44,207 nt of DNA from an uncultured Erysipelotrichaceae bacterium (GTDB taxonomy: Bacteria > Bacillota_I > Bacilli_A > Erysipelotrichales > Erysipelotrichaceae), in the NCBI GenBank assembly GCA_945877405.1, contig CAMCSA010000016.1, positions 1-44,207 of the forward strand. Direction: 5' to 3'. The position numbers and the translations under genes are program-made. Below are positions 1 through 8,384 of the stretch, piece by piece. How positions within the stretch are numbered: position 1 is the stretch's first letter; the number at the start of each line of letters is the position of its first letter. Below the pieces are notes generated by a model that had not been told where the DNA came from, did no database searches, and saw only the letters and a list, made by a program, of their open reading frames with translations.

Positions 1-111
1 CTGTACCGAGGAAGACACAAGCTGTCTAATATGGGAGCATTACCTTGTAATGACGCCAGGACCATATGAGTGAGTTACAAGCCTCGACTCTTTAGAGTCG
101 GGGTAATTGAC
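1..111 (+). mobile_element. IS200/IS605-family element, right end of copy 1 (rest lies outside the window)
   Basis: The first 111 bases match the right-end region of the element at 31984-32095 (minus strand) and, over 55 bases, the terminal sequence at 44153-44207 (minus). Similarity stops after GGTAATTGAC at 102-111, which marks the right junction with unique DNA. A perfect subterminal palindrome, CGACTCTTTAGAGTCG at 84-99, is the hairpin type used by IS200/IS605 Y1 transposases. No target duplication is expected in this family. The coding part (tnpB) would lie to the left of base 1. The shared sequence is seen directly; assignment to IS200/IS605 rests on the tnpB attached to the middle copy. 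Confidence 0.85.
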
Positions 112-131
112 CTTCCATCAGAAAGGATGAA
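1..131 (+). ncRNA. Omega-RNA (reRNA) 3' part of IS copy 1 with guide position
   Basis: In TnpB systems the guide RNA is made from the 3' end of tnpB through the right end, and the guide is the first ~16-20 bases of flanking DNA. Here hairpins GACA-TGTC (14-26) and CATTAC-GTAATG (38-52) and the terminal palindrome (84-99) align with the same structures of copy 2 although their sequences differ. The guide position would be 112-131. The 5' part of the RNA is outside the window. Expression is inferred from the family, not seen. Confidence 0.6.
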
Positions 132-245
132 TCGTTGCCTTCAATGACCTCTGCTTTGATGGAGGCTCCTTTTGTATGATGTCATCCATTGTCCTGGTAC
201 AACCACAGAGTACAAAACACAGGATGCAAATCCATAAGTGCTTTA

Positions 246-821
246 TCATAACTTTCTGTTTCGATTCAGGCTGTACCCGATGACACTTCCACATAAACCA
301 CCAATGATATGAGTCAGATTGGAAATGTTATCACTGACAGCCAGCCCGTTATAGATTTCTGTACCAAGATACAGAACAAGTACAAGCACGAAGGTCAGTG
401 GAATTTCTCCCTGTCTGAATGCAGTGAAGGAAGCCATCATAATACAGGCAAACACAATACCGCTTGCTCCAAGAAGCCCGGTATTTCCAAAAAACAGTGC
501 ATGCAGCAATCCGGTCACAAAGGCTGTTGAAACAATCATCTGAATCATTGCCTTACTGCCGTATTTTTCTTCCAGCATCGGTCCTAAGATCAGCAGATAC
601 ATGGCATTATTGAGAAAATGGGAAAGATCCGCATGCCCTAACACATGGGTAAAAAGCCGCATATATGTTAACGGATCATTGAGTTGCAGACCATATACCG
701 CAAATAAAGTTGCTGTCGATCTGCCAGAGGTCACATAACCAAGTAATGTGACTGCACCACAGATCAGAATGAAAGTCAGCGTTACCGGTGCATTATATGT
801 TATACGTATTTTCCTTTGCAT
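246..821 (-). CDS. Rhomboid-family intramembrane serine protease
   Basis: 191-aa protein with several hydrophobic segments and the rhomboid signature. GHADLSHFLNN at about 62-72 supplies the conserved His/Asn region. GASG at 118-121 holds the nucleophile Ser120, and LTHIIGG holds the catalytic His171. The family cleaves transmembrane segments of substrate proteins inside the bilayer; the substrate here is unknown. It is short compared with Bacillus GluP because it lacks soluble N-terminal and TPR parts, leaving a minimal six-helix core. It starts 11 nt after the HAD gene at 833-1597 and is probably the last gene of that operon. The serine-histidine dyad is intact, so activity is plausible. 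Confidence 0.85.
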   Translation of the reverse strand: MQRKIRITYNAPVTLTFILICGAVTLLGYVTSGRSTATLFAVYGLQLNDPLTYMRLFTHVLGHADLSHFLNNAMYLLILGPMLEEKYGSKAMIQMIVSTAFVTGLLHALFFGNTGLLGASGIVFACIMMASFTAFRQGEIPLTFVLVLVLYLGTEIYNGLAVSDNISNLTHIIGGLCGSVIGYSLNRNRKL

Positions 822-832
822 GACTCCTCCCT

Positions 833-1597
833 TTATGGAATCAGTCCATAATGTTTCAGTCCATTTGCCACACCATCTTCATCGATGGATGAGGTCACAA
901 ATTCCGCTGCTGCTTTTGTATCCGGATCGCCATTTCCCATTGCGATCCCATGACCGGCTTTTACAAGCATGCATCGATCATTTCTGCCATCTCCAAAAGC
1001 ATATGTGTTTTCATGAGGTACTCCAAGTGCCTGTGCCACTTTCAAAATGGCATCCCCTTTATCAAATCCTTTGATTGTTACATCACAGGATGGATGTGGA
1101 CCATGTGGATTCAACACACACAGATCACTGAGTAATTCCTGCAGATACGTGATCTGTTCCACTTTCTCATAGGAAAGATCAAAACTGTAGACAGGTATTT
1201 CCGGATGATATCCATATAACAGCCAGCCATCCGGATACTTTTTACGATCCTGTTCATATTTCTGTTTTTCACCAACGAAATAACCATGTTCCACACCAAG
1301 GAAATGGATACTTGCCTTTGAGGAAAGTCTTTGGATGATGGTATCGGTAAACTGTTTCTGTAATGGTTCATCCACCATGACTTCACAACATCCCATATGC
1401 GCATATCTGCCGTTATTGGTAACAAATCCATTGGCATACCGGTAGAAATGACGGTATGCATAATGATAAGGCCTGCCTGTACAGATGAAAATGATGGAAC
1501 CGTTCAATCGTAACTGATGCAATGCATTGACGGCAGAAGATGGAATTTCTGTCCCTTTTGCCAATGTGCCATCAATATCAAAGAATACGATATTCAT
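833..1597 (-). CDS. Cof-type HAD-superfamily hydrolase (IIB subclass)
   Basis: Contains the four HAD motifs: FFDIDGTL at the N terminus (nucleophile and acid Asp), CTGRP (motif II), a Lys in TIKGFDKGDA (motif III), and GDGRNDRCML (motif IV). The large cap between motifs II and III is the Cof/SupH type. These enzymes dephosphorylate sugar phosphates, flavin or other small phosphorylated metabolites. I chose the ATG at 1597 because GGAAGG lies 7 nt upstream; in-frame ATGs at 1612 and 1603 are also possible, the latter in an ATGA overlap with the stop of the gene upstream. It is the third gene of a HAD, tandem histidine phosphatase, HAD, rhomboid operon. Substrate cannot be predicted. Confidence 0.85.
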   Translation of the reverse strand: MNIVFFDIDGTLAKGTEIPSSAVNALHQLRLNGSIIFICTGRPYHYAYRHFYRYANGFVTNNGRYAHMGCCEVMVDEPLQKQFTDTIIQRLSSKASIHFLGVEHGYFVGEKQKYEQDRKKYPDGWLLYGYHPEIPVYSFDLSYEKVEQITYLQELLSDLCVLNPHGPHPSCDVTIKGFDKGDAILKVAQALGVPHENTYAFGDGRNDRCMLVKAGHGIAMGNGDPDTKAAAEFVTSSIDEDGVANGLKHYGLIP

Positions 1598-1599
1598 AT

Positions 1600-2853
1600 T
1601 CATTCCTTCCATTCCGCAATGGATTTCATGTAATCATGAAATACATACTGTCCGTTTATCACATCAAATTTCATCAGTCCACAGTTTGGCATACAGGACT
1701 TTCCTTCCGCATTGCATGCATCCTTATATGCCAGTCTGTCAATTCCAAACAGCACTTCCAGCATGTTCATATAGAAACCGCCATGCGATACGACAAGTAC
1801 GATATCGCCATCTTTCGCTCTGCTGTTCATCAAAGCAAACACATCCTTCATTCTTTCTGCGATGTCAGCCATATCTTCTCCACCGACATCCTTCCAGTGT
1901 ACCCCTCTGGATCTTGGTTCAAGAAGTTCCTTATTCGGTGTATAGTCAAAGGCTTCATATTTTCCGATATGAATTTCCTTTAACCCCTTTAATGCAAGAG
2001 CACTCATGCCTTTTCCTTGCAGAATGATGGAAGCTGTCTTTCTTGTACGAAGTGCAGTGGAACAGCATGCAAAGGCATATGGGACATCCCTGACATATGC
2101 TTGCAGCTGTACTGCCTGCCTGATTCCTTTTTCTGTTAATGGTGAATCACTCCACCCCTGAAACCGATCTGTAACATTGAAAACCGTTTCCCCATGTCTT
2201 ACATAATGGAAATGTACTGTTTTCTCTTCGATCAATGGATCATAACAGTCTGCAGATGAAGGAAGCTGAGTAATCAGATACTCACCATCCTGATAAACAA
2301 AGGTCATGATTCCGGCATTTGGAATCGGATCTTTTCCTTCTGCGATGCATTTTTCCATGTAGGCATCCAAATCCAGTCCAAGTAAAACAAGCAGATTGAT
2401 CATCACAGCACCATGCGATACAAGCAGTACATGATCCCCATCTTTTGAGGCAGAAACAATCTCTTCCAGTAAAGCAGACAGTCTTCTTCCAACCATCTCT
2501 CTGGATTCTCCACCAATACATGTAAAATCGCCATCCACCATATGGTCATGGAAAATCTGATTGGCTTCTTCATCTTTTCTTGCTTCCAGGGTTCCAAAAT
2601 CCTGTTCATGCAGATCATCTTTTACAACTGCCTGCATTCTTCTTCCTTCCAGAATCAGATCTGATGTATCAATGCATCTTTCACTTGGGGATACGTATGC
2701 CTGATGAAACCATACATTCCGCAATGCTTTCCCAGCACACTTCGCCTGTGCAATTCCTTTTTCTGTTAATGGCGAATCCGTAACTCCCTGAATTCTGCCA
2801 TCGGTATTGAATAAAGTCTGTCCATGACGTACAAACCAGAATGTTATCTTCAT
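1600..2853 (-). CDS. Tandem two-domain histidine phosphatase (phosphoglycerate-mutase superfamily)
   Basis: 417-aa protein made of two complete histidine-phosphatase domains in a row. The first has FVRHGQTLFN near residues 7-16 and a second catalytic His in LLVSHG; the second has YVRHGETVFN from about residue 217 and VVSHGG near its end. Both domains keep the RHG phospho-acceptor and the distal His, so two active sites are expected. Normal family members have one domain of about 200 aa. Each domain ends in a similar P-N-x-G-[IL]-M-x-F segment, which points to internal duplication. Start is the ATG at 2853; a TTG further upstream would overlap the HAD gene at 2858. Substrate is unknown. Confidence 0.88.
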   Translation of the reverse strand: MKITFWFVRHGQTLFNTDGRIQGVTDSPLTEKGIAQAKCAGKALRNVWFHQAYVSPSERCIDTSDLILEGRRMQAVVKDDLHEQDFGTLEARKDEEANQIFHDHMVDGDFTCIGGESREMVGRRLSALLEEIVSASKDGDHVLLVSHGAVMINLLVLLGLDLDAYMEKCIAEGKDPIPNAGIMTFVYQDGEYLITQLPSSADCYDPLIEEKTVHFHYVRHGETVFNVTDRFQGWSDSPLTEKGIRQAVQLQAYVRDVPYAFACCSTALRTRKTASIILQGKGMSALALKGLKEIHIGKYEAFDYTPNKELLEPRSRGVHWKDVGGEDMADIAERMKDVFALMNSRAKDGDIVLVVSHGGFYMNMLEVLFGIDRLAYKDACNAEGKSCMPNCGLMKFDVINGQYVFHDYMKSIAEWKE

Positions 2854-2857
2854 AGAA

Positions 2858-3691
2858 TCACCCTTCAATCAGTCCATAATGCACCAGAGCATTGTAGATG
2901 CCATCTTCATCCGCATGATCTGTCACATATTCGCACATGTCCTTGATATTCTGTGCACCATTTCCCATCGCAATCGAATGCTTTACCGTCTGCATCATTT
3001 CAATATCATTATTGGAATCTCCAAATCCATAACAATCCTCTGTACTGCCACCATAAATTTCAAGTACCTTACGGATTCCTGTTCCCTTATTGATACCTTT
3101 CGCAGTAATCTCTCCACCACGATTGCCCGTTCCAGCGTAATAACCGCCGGATAAAGCAAGCTGCAGATTATCCGGAACACGGGAAAAGAAGATATCCGCA
3201 ATCATCTGCTGTGTGAAATAGATATCCATTTTCTGTACAGGTTCTCCTTTGTACTCACCCATGAAGCGGACGCCTCTTTTCGCAAAGATCTCTTCGATTG
3301 ATAGATCCGAATATCTGCTGCCCCAGTTACGCGCACTCTGCTTATAACTGCTTTCATTTTTGAACATGCATTCTCTTGTCAGCAGAGAATAATCACCACC
3401 CAGATAATCTGTAATTTCCATCAGCTTATAGACCAGTTCCTGTGGAATATCTGTTGTGGAAAGAATTTTACCATCCATTGCCACACCTGCTCCATTGCAG
3501 AAGATAATGCCTGGAATGGCAATTTCATCCATATATTCCTGCGCCAGATGAAATGATCTGCCCGTACAGATAAAGCACTTATGTCCAGCCTCCATAGCCT
3601 TTGTGATTCCTTTTACAGCACTTTCAGGAATGTGCCTTGTGGATGGAGAAATCAGTGTTCCATCCATATCAAAAAACAGAAATTTACTCAT
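2858..3691 (-). CDS. Cof-type HAD-superfamily hydrolase, paralogue A
   Basis: 277 aa with FFDMDGTL (motif I), CTGRS (II), TAKGINKGTG with the motif III Lys, and GFGDSNNDIEM (IV). The C2-type cap between II and III is typical of the Cof/YidA group that hydrolyses small phosphorylated metabolites in the cytoplasm. By eye about half its residues match the neighbouring 3745-4569 protein, including EYKGEPVQKMD and FFSRVPD, so the two arose by tandem duplication. GAGGT lies about 6 nt before the ATG. A promoter with TATAAT at 3709-3714 precedes it. It is the first gene of the operon that continues with the tandem histidine phosphatase 4 nt downstream. Confidence 0.88.
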   Translation of the reverse strand: MSKFLFFDMDGTLISPSTRHIPESAVKGITKAMEAGHKCFICTGRSFHLAQEYMDEIAIPGIIFCNGAGVAMDGKILSTTDIPQELVYKLMEITDYLGGDYSLLTRECMFKNESSYKQSARNWGSRYSDLSIEEIFAKRGVRFMGEYKGEPVQKMDIYFTQQMIADIFFSRVPDNLQLALSGGYYAGTGNRGGEITAKGINKGTGIRKVLEIYGGSTEDCYGFGDSNNDIEMMQTVKHSIAMGNGAQNIKDMCEYVTDHADEDGIYNALVHYGLIEG

Positions 3692-3708
3692 AACTACCTC
3701 GTATTGCT

Positions 3709-3737
3709 ATTATATTATCATACAAAAAGGTGGTCAT
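3709..3737 (-). promoter_or_regulatory. Predicted sigma-A promoter of the HAD/histidine phosphatase/rhomboid operon
   Basis: On the minus strand ATGACC (3732-3737) and a perfect TATAAT (3709-3714) are 17 nt apart, upstream of the HAD start at 3691. The -35 lies inside the loop and arm of the preceding gene's terminator. The -10 is strong and the -35 matches at four of six positions. Confidence 0.45.
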
Positions 3738-3744
3738 CCCACCT
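3724..3744 (-). terminator. Rho-independent terminator after the HAD gene at 3745
   Basis: Minus strand AGGTGG-GATGA-CCACCT (3728-3744) is followed by five T and begins directly after the TGA of the upstream HAD gene. It separates the two HAD paralogues into different transcripts. Confidence 0.75.
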
Positions 3745-4569
3745 TCAGATCAGCCCATAATGCTGTAATGCATGAAAGATTCCATCTTCATCACAATGGG
3801 TTGTGACAAAGTCAGCAGCTTCTTTCACTTCCTTTGTGCCATTGCCCATTGCCACAGAATTCGGGCAAAAACGGATCATTTCCAGATCATTGCTGGAATC
3901 ACCAAAAACATAGCTGTCCGAAAGATCAGCACCATACATGTCAAGCACTGTTGCGATTCCGGTAGCCTTGGATATGCCTTTTGCGGTCAATTCACCACCA
4001 AGGTTACCCATGCCCGCAAAATATCCGCCAGCCATGACCAGGCTGACATCATCCGGCACCCTTGAAAAAAAGATATCCGCTGTCAATGCATTTGTAAAAC
4101 ACACATCAATCTTCTGTACAGGCTCCCCTTTGTACTGAGAAATAAACAGAATTCCTCTTTTTTCATACAGCTGCTGCCAGGATTCACCTGTATATTTTGT
4201 CCATTGTCTGCCATTGGTGATATAGGCTTCTTCGTTGAGGTACATATGTTCTGTTGTCAGCAGACGGAATTCTCCACCAAGCCAGTTGACAATATCCATG
4301 ATGTGATAAACCGTATCCGGATGGATATTCTGTGTATACAGAATCCTGTTATCATAGGCAATTCCTGCACCATTGCAGAACACAATTCCAGGCATGTACA
4401 CTTCATTCTGATGTTCCAGACCTAAGGGAAAGGATCTGCCAGTGCATATAAAACATTTATGACCGTTTTGTTTTGCGGCATTGATTCCATCAATTGCGCT
4501 TTGAGGAATCCGTCCCGAGGATGGAGAAATCAGTGTTCCATCCATATCAAAAAAAAGATATTTACTCAT
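3745..4569 (-). CDS. Cof-type HAD-superfamily hydrolase, paralogue B
   Basis: 274 aa, same architecture as the 2858-3691 protein: FFDMDGTL, CTGRSF, the Lys of TAKGISKATG and FGDSSNDLEM. It is a cytoplasmic phosphatase for small phosphorylated compounds by family. AAGGAGGG lies 7 nt before the ATG. It has its own terminator just after the stop (3724-3744), and an extended -10 (TGATACAAT, minus strand, TACAAT at 4591-4596) upstream suggests a single-gene transcript. Divergence from paralogue A is mostly in the cap domain, which determines substrate, so the two probably differ in specificity. Confidence 0.87.
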   Translation of the reverse strand: MSKYLFFDMDGTLISPSSGRIPQSAIDGINAAKQNGHKCFICTGRSFPLGLEHQNEVYMPGIVFCNGAGIAYDNRILYTQNIHPDTVYHIMDIVNWLGGEFRLLTTEHMYLNEEAYITNGRQWTKYTGESWQQLYEKRGILFISQYKGEPVQKIDVCFTNALTADIFFSRVPDDVSLVMAGGYFAGMGNLGGELTAKGISKATGIATVLDMYGADLSDSYVFGDSSNDLEMIRFCPNSVAMGNGTKEVKEAADFVTTHCDEDGIFHALQHYGLI

Positions 4570-4643
4570 GTTCCCTCCTTATGCCACGCAATTGTATCAC
4601 TACCATGCTGAAAAACCATAAAGAAAAAGGACAGTTCCTGTTT

Positions 4644-5891
4644 CTAGAACCAGTCCTCCACCATCATATGATCAATGTTGAATGTACCGTTTTCATAATG
4701 GAATGTAAAGATACCCCAGTTGGGACATGGATAGATGTTATGTGCATGTGCATCATCAATCATTCGGATCACATCCATATCACTCATCATTTCAAGTAGA
4801 CTGAAATAGATCTTTCCATGAGATACAAGCAGGATGGAATCTCCATCCTGAGCCTGATCCACTGCTTCCATCAGGATTTCATGCAGTCGGATGTGTACTT
4901 CCTTTCTGTTTTCTCCACCAAGATCGCTGAAGTCGGTTTGATTGAAACGGCGTACGACATCGGGATCACCAAATACATCCCTCATTCCTTCCAGACTTCC
5001 AAAACAGACTTCCTTTAATCGCTTATCATAATGTACCGGCACATCTTTTCCATTGAGAAGTATTGCGGCAGTATCTCGAGTGCGTTCTGCACTGGAAACA
5101 AAGGCACAATCAAAATGAACATCTGCAAGCCTGTTGCGTGCCTGTTCTGCCTGGCTGATTCCATCTTCTGTTAAAGGTGAATCACAATGTCCCTGCACCC
5201 TGTGTTGTGTATTAAACAACGTTTCTCCATGTCTGACAAACGTAAACGATACACGTTTGGGATCATGCGCAGTACGGTATTCATCTGCACTCATCGGCTC
5301 TTCTGTGATCTGCCACACGCCATCTTCATACGTAAAGATGCAGATTCCACAGTTTGGCATCCATGGCCTGCCCGTCGCATTGCATTTTCTGACATAGGCA
5401 AACCTGTCAAAATCAAGAAGTGTATCCATCAGATGCATCATATAGGCTCCATGGGATACGACCAGCACCGTATCACCATCTCTGCTGTTTTTCACCATGG
5501 TATCAAAGGCACGATCAGAACGCTGTTTGAAAGACTCCATCGTATCTCCACCATATTCACTCCAGTCTTCACGGACAAACTCATCGCCAGCTTCCCCTTT
5601 GACATCCTTCAAATAACTTCCATCCAGACTTCCAAAATCAAATTCACGCAGATCCTTCATCAAAACAGGTTTCAATCCATGTGGCCTGCAGAGCAGCTCA
5701 GCCGTATCCCATGCCCGCTCCGATGATGAACTATAACACGATGAAAATGGAACATGGCGTAAGGCAGAAGCCGTATCCTTTGCCCCATCAATCCCTTCCT
5801 GTAACAAAGGGCTGTCACACATGCCCTGCATTCTGCCCTGCTGATTGAATGCTGTTTTTCCATGCCTTACAAAATAGAATGTGACTTTCAT
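4644..5891 (-). CDS. Tandem two-domain histidine phosphatase, second copy
   Basis: 415 aa with two full phosphoglycerate-mutase-like domains. The first has FVRHGKTAFN and VVSHGAYMMH; the second has FVRHGETLFN and LLVSHGKIYF. All four catalytic His are present. Domain order and the P-N-[CW]-G-I-[CF]-x-F ends resemble the protein at 1600-2853, so the fusion is older than the duplication that produced the two genes, or the two have exchanged sequence. GGAGG lies 5 nt before the ATG, and the start overlaps the stop of the single-domain phosphatase upstream (ATGA). Likely cytoplasmic; substrate unknown. Confidence 0.88.
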   Translation of the reverse strand: MKVTFYFVRHGKTAFNQQGRMQGMCDSPLLQEGIDGAKDTASALRHVPFSSCYSSSSERAWDTAELLCRPHGLKPVLMKDLREFDFGSLDGSYLKDVKGEAGDEFVREDWSEYGGDTMESFKQRSDRAFDTMVKNSRDGDTVLVVSHGAYMMHLMDTLLDFDRFAYVRKCNATGRPWMPNCGICIFTYEDGVWQITEEPMSADEYRTAHDPKRVSFTFVRHGETLFNTQHRVQGHCDSPLTEDGISQAEQARNRLADVHFDCAFVSSAERTRDTAAILLNGKDVPVHYDKRLKEVCFGSLEGMRDVFGDPDVVRRFNQTDFSDLGGENRKEVHIRLHEILMEAVDQAQDGDSILLVSHGKIYFSLLEMMSDMDVIRMIDDAHAHNIYPCPNWGIFTFHYENGTFNIDHMMVEDWF

Positions 5892-6625
5892 AACGCCTCC
5901 TGGTGTCTGCCTGAATCACTGAAGCACTCCACAAATCTACCTGCATCCGAAGGCTTTTCCTTCCCGGCTTCCAGATGAGAAATATCCCCATAGCGAGTCA
6001 TTCGGAATGTGGCAATTCCCTGCAATGGCTCCTGGCTATACAGTTCCGTTACAGCAGTTGGAGCAGCAATGCATCCATGCAGCAAAGCCATGACAGGCAA
6101 ATGCAGCAGATGAGACAGAATGACACACTGAATTCCAAAATGGCAGAAGAATACAAGTGTATCATGGGATTCACATCTGACTTCATACCATTTCCCATTG
6201 TAAGCATAGCCATGGCTTTCCAGCAGTGCGTCAAAACAATGGATCACATGATCATACACTTCACCTGTATTTCCTTCCTCAAGAATCGGATCATTTTTCC
6301 ATGCGTGCAGATCATAAAAAGATTCTTTTTCCATCCAGTCGGTTGCCCTCCAGTCCCAGGGAATGGAAAGCTGATCCGATAAATCCGGACGGTGAATCCG
6401 TGGTGTAAATTCCTGCAGCCACTCCAGTGTTGTTGCGGATGCACCAGTTGCCTGCAGTGTATACATGGCAGTCTGCTGTGCTCTGCCCATCGGGGAAACA
6501 TAGATATGATCCATGGTTTCCCTTTTCATTCTTTCTGAAAGAAGCTTTGCTTCCTGGATTCCTTTATGTGTCAGGCAATCATGTTCATAATCCGGATCGC
6601 CATGTCGTATGAATAACAGTCTCAT
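5888..6625 (-). CDS. Histidine phosphatase family protein (single domain)
   Basis: 245 aa starting MRLLFIRHGDPDYE, with the RHG phosphohistidine motif at 7-9 and a later FFCHFG that supplies the second His. This D-P-D-Y form is the family subgroup often annotated as broad-specificity phosphatase or phosphoglycerate mutase. I use the ATG at 6625 because AAGGA is 9 nt upstream; a TTG at 6643 would be the longer alternative. It overlaps the tandem phosphatase at 4644-5891 by 4 nt, so the two are co-translated. C-terminal residues after about 225 are polar and not clearly part of the domain. Confidence 0.83.
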   Translation of the reverse strand: MRLLFIRHGDPDYEHDCLTHKGIQEAKLLSERMKRETMDHIYVSPMGRAQQTAMYTLQATGASATTLEWLQEFTPRIHRPDLSDQLSIPWDWRATDWMEKESFYDLHAWKNDPILEEGNTGEVYDHVIHCFDALLESHGYAYNGKWYEVRCESHDTLVFFCHFGIQCVILSHLLHLPVMALLHGCIAAPTAVTELYSQEPLQGIATFRMTRYGDISHLEAGKEKPSDAGRFVECFSDSGRHQEAL

Positions 6626-6696
6626 CAATGTGTTTCCTTTCAATCAATCACAGTTCCAGCAAGGTATATTTGGAAATAAATGTGTTTTCCGCATGA

Positions 6697-7887
6697 TTAC
6701 CATACCTGAAAAATATAGAATTTCAGATACGAAGTCTCATTCATGGTCCAAAGAATTGGATGATCTCCGTTCTGTTGTGTAACGGAAACCTGCTTCAGCC
6801 TGACTCCTGTTTCCTGTGCAGCCTCCACAAGCATTTTTTCAAACAGGTCAGTTTCCATATAACGGGAACAGGAACATGTGATCAGATATCCCCCATGACG
6901 TAATACATGCATTGCCTGCATATTGATCCGCTTATAGCCATTATATGCCTTCATGACTGTCTTTCTGGATTTTGTAAAGGCTGGAGGATCAAGCACAATG
7001 ATGTCATACTGCCCCTGTTTCAGTGTATCCAGATAATCAAATACATCTGCTTGTACAAACTCCACATTGTCCAGTCCATTCAGCTTTGCATTGGCTCTTC
7101 CTTCTTCTAAAGCCGTATTGGATACATCAACTGCTGTGACATGTGCTGCCTTTCCATATGCAGCATTCAATGCAAATCCACCGGTGTGCGTAAAGCAGTC
7201 CAGAACCTTTTTTCCTTCTGCCATATGGCGTAACAGAACACGGTTGGATTTCTGATCCAGGAAATACCCTGTCTTCTGTCCGTTTTCAATGTCCACATTC
7301 AATAACAGACCATTTTCAGATATGATCTGAACGGAATCCGCCCTGCAATCTCCATAAAACCCTTTATAAAGATCTAACCCTTCTTTGGTACGGGACTGTA
7401 CATCATTCCTTTCATAGATTGCCGTAACATCCTGACCATCCTTCTGCAGTACAGAAAGCAGTGCTGCATAAATCAGATCCTTGCGGATTTCCATACCATA
7501 CGAAGTAATCTGTGTGACAAGTACACAGTTATAGCGGTCAACTGTCAATCCTGGCAGAAAATCTGCTTCTCCGAATACAATCCGGCAGTTATCCAGATTA
7601 TCCTTTTCTACCGTCTTTCTGAATTCCCAAGCCTGTCTGATTCTGTGTTCAAAAAATTCTGCATCAAACAGTTCATGACGCTCATGACTCATGATTCTGA
7701 CAGTAATATGGCTGTTTTTTGACAGCATTCCCGTACCCAGATATTCCCCATCTTCACTTTCAATATCAACAATACAGCCATTTTCATATGCATCAATATT
7801 CGATGCAAGATTATTTGCATACATCCATGCCTGTCCCTTTTTCAGAAACTCAGCCCCTTTGGATGTGATTTTTACAATCGGATTCAT
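6697..7887 (-). CDS. RlmI-type 23S rRNA (cytosine-C5) methyltransferase
   Basis: 396 aa. An N-terminal PUA-like domain (about 1-75, with KGQAWMYANNL) binds RNA. A central domain leads into a Rossmann methyltransferase with GQKTGYFLDQKSNR, SAM motif I VLDCFTHTGGFALNA, and the catalytic loop VLDPPAFTKSR. SCSRYM near the C terminus carries Cys residues at the position of the methyl-carrying Cys. The family methylates C1962-type positions of 23S rRNA using S-adenosylmethionine. Length is the normal one. It stands alone: next genes on both sides are more than 60 nt away. Exact target base is not readable from the sequence. Confidence 0.88.
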   Translation of the reverse strand: MNPIVKITSKGAEFLKKGQAWMYANNLASNIDAYENGCIVDIESEDGEYLGTGMLSKNSHITVRIMSHERHELFDAEFFEHRIRQAWEFRKTVEKDNLDNCRIVFGEADFLPGLTVDRYNCVLVTQITSYGMEIRKDLIYAALLSVLQKDGQDVTAIYERNDVQSRTKEGLDLYKGFYGDCRADSVQIISENGLLLNVDIENGQKTGYFLDQKSNRVLLRHMAEGKKVLDCFTHTGGFALNAAYGKAAHVTAVDVSNTALEEGRANAKLNGLDNVEFVQADVFDYLDTLKQGQYDIIVLDPPAFTKSRKTVMKAYNGYKRINMQAMHVLRHGGYLITCSCSRYMETDLFEKMLVEAAQETGVRLKQVSVTQQNGDHPILWTMNETSYLKFYIFQVW

Positions 7888-7938
7888 TCTGCTTCTTTCC
7901 TTTCAACCTGTCCATTATACTTTACATCCCCTCCATAA

Positions 7939-7963
7939 CAAAAGACCTTCTGTTCAGAAGGTC
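7939..7963 (-). terminator. Rho-independent terminator after the Cys-rich small gene
   Basis: Perfect 8-bp stem GACCTTCT/AGAAGGTC (7944-7963) with a 4-nt loop, followed on the minus strand by TTTTG. It lies 9 nt after the stop of the gene at 7972. Confidence 0.8.
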
Positions 7964-7971
7964 AATCTGCT

Positions 7972-8277
7972 TTACAGATAACGATGTACGATCTGCTCAT
8001 CACCATCTTTCAGGCCGTCAAAGTCACCATTTTCATTCAGCCTGCAGGCATAGCATCTGGTGTGAAGAATCAGTCCTTTCTGTGGAATGTGGCATGTTAC
8101 ACATTCTTCCACCTTTCCTTCCTGCAGCTGTTGCAGATAACGGTTTTCCTGATTGCGATCATATACAATCACCAGGTTTTCATCCTCCACAAAACTCACA
8201 CAGGCAAGCTCACACGGTTCGCAAGCGTCTTCACTGATCATTTCACAAATCAGCTCTTCTACAAACATATCTTCCAT
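7972..8277 (-). CDS. Small Cys-rich protein, probable zinc binder, function unknown
   Basis: 101 aa with three C-x2-C pairs: CEPC near residues 19-22, CVTC in the middle and CYAC near residue 75. Spacing suggests one or two zinc-ribbon-like sites. The rest is acidic with no membrane segment or signal peptide. AAGGAGG is well placed before the ATG at 8277. An upstream -10 TATAAT (minus strand, near 8350) and a terminator at 7939-7963 make it a single-gene unit. I do not recognise a named family. An unusual hairpin (GAAGC-GATT-GCTTC, 8316-8329) lies in its leader. Confidence 0.65.
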   Translation of the reverse strand: MEDMFVEELICEMISEDACEPCELACVSFVEDENLVIVYDRNQENRYLQQLQEGKVEECVTCHIPQKGLILHTRCYACRLNENGDFDGLKDGDEQIVHRYL

Positions 8278-8384
8278 ATTTCCTCCTTATGACAGTATTT
8301 TTTCAACTGTGTGAAGAAGCGATTGCTTCAAGAGGAAAGCAAGAAATTATTATACATCTTTCAGATGGTCATGCAACAGAAATA

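Noticed and set aside
112-245. Possible truncated gene between IS copy 1 and the rhomboid gene
   Set aside because: One minus-strand frame reads protein-like residues next to an AAAAGGAG, but it has an upstream stop and no usable start codon. I see no supported gene here; the stretch may be degraded coding sequence cut by the IS.
4606-4643. Terminator after the second tandem histidine phosphatase
   Set aside because: A T-run is present on the minus strand, but the best stem is only four base pairs (AGGA/TCCT), too weak to call.
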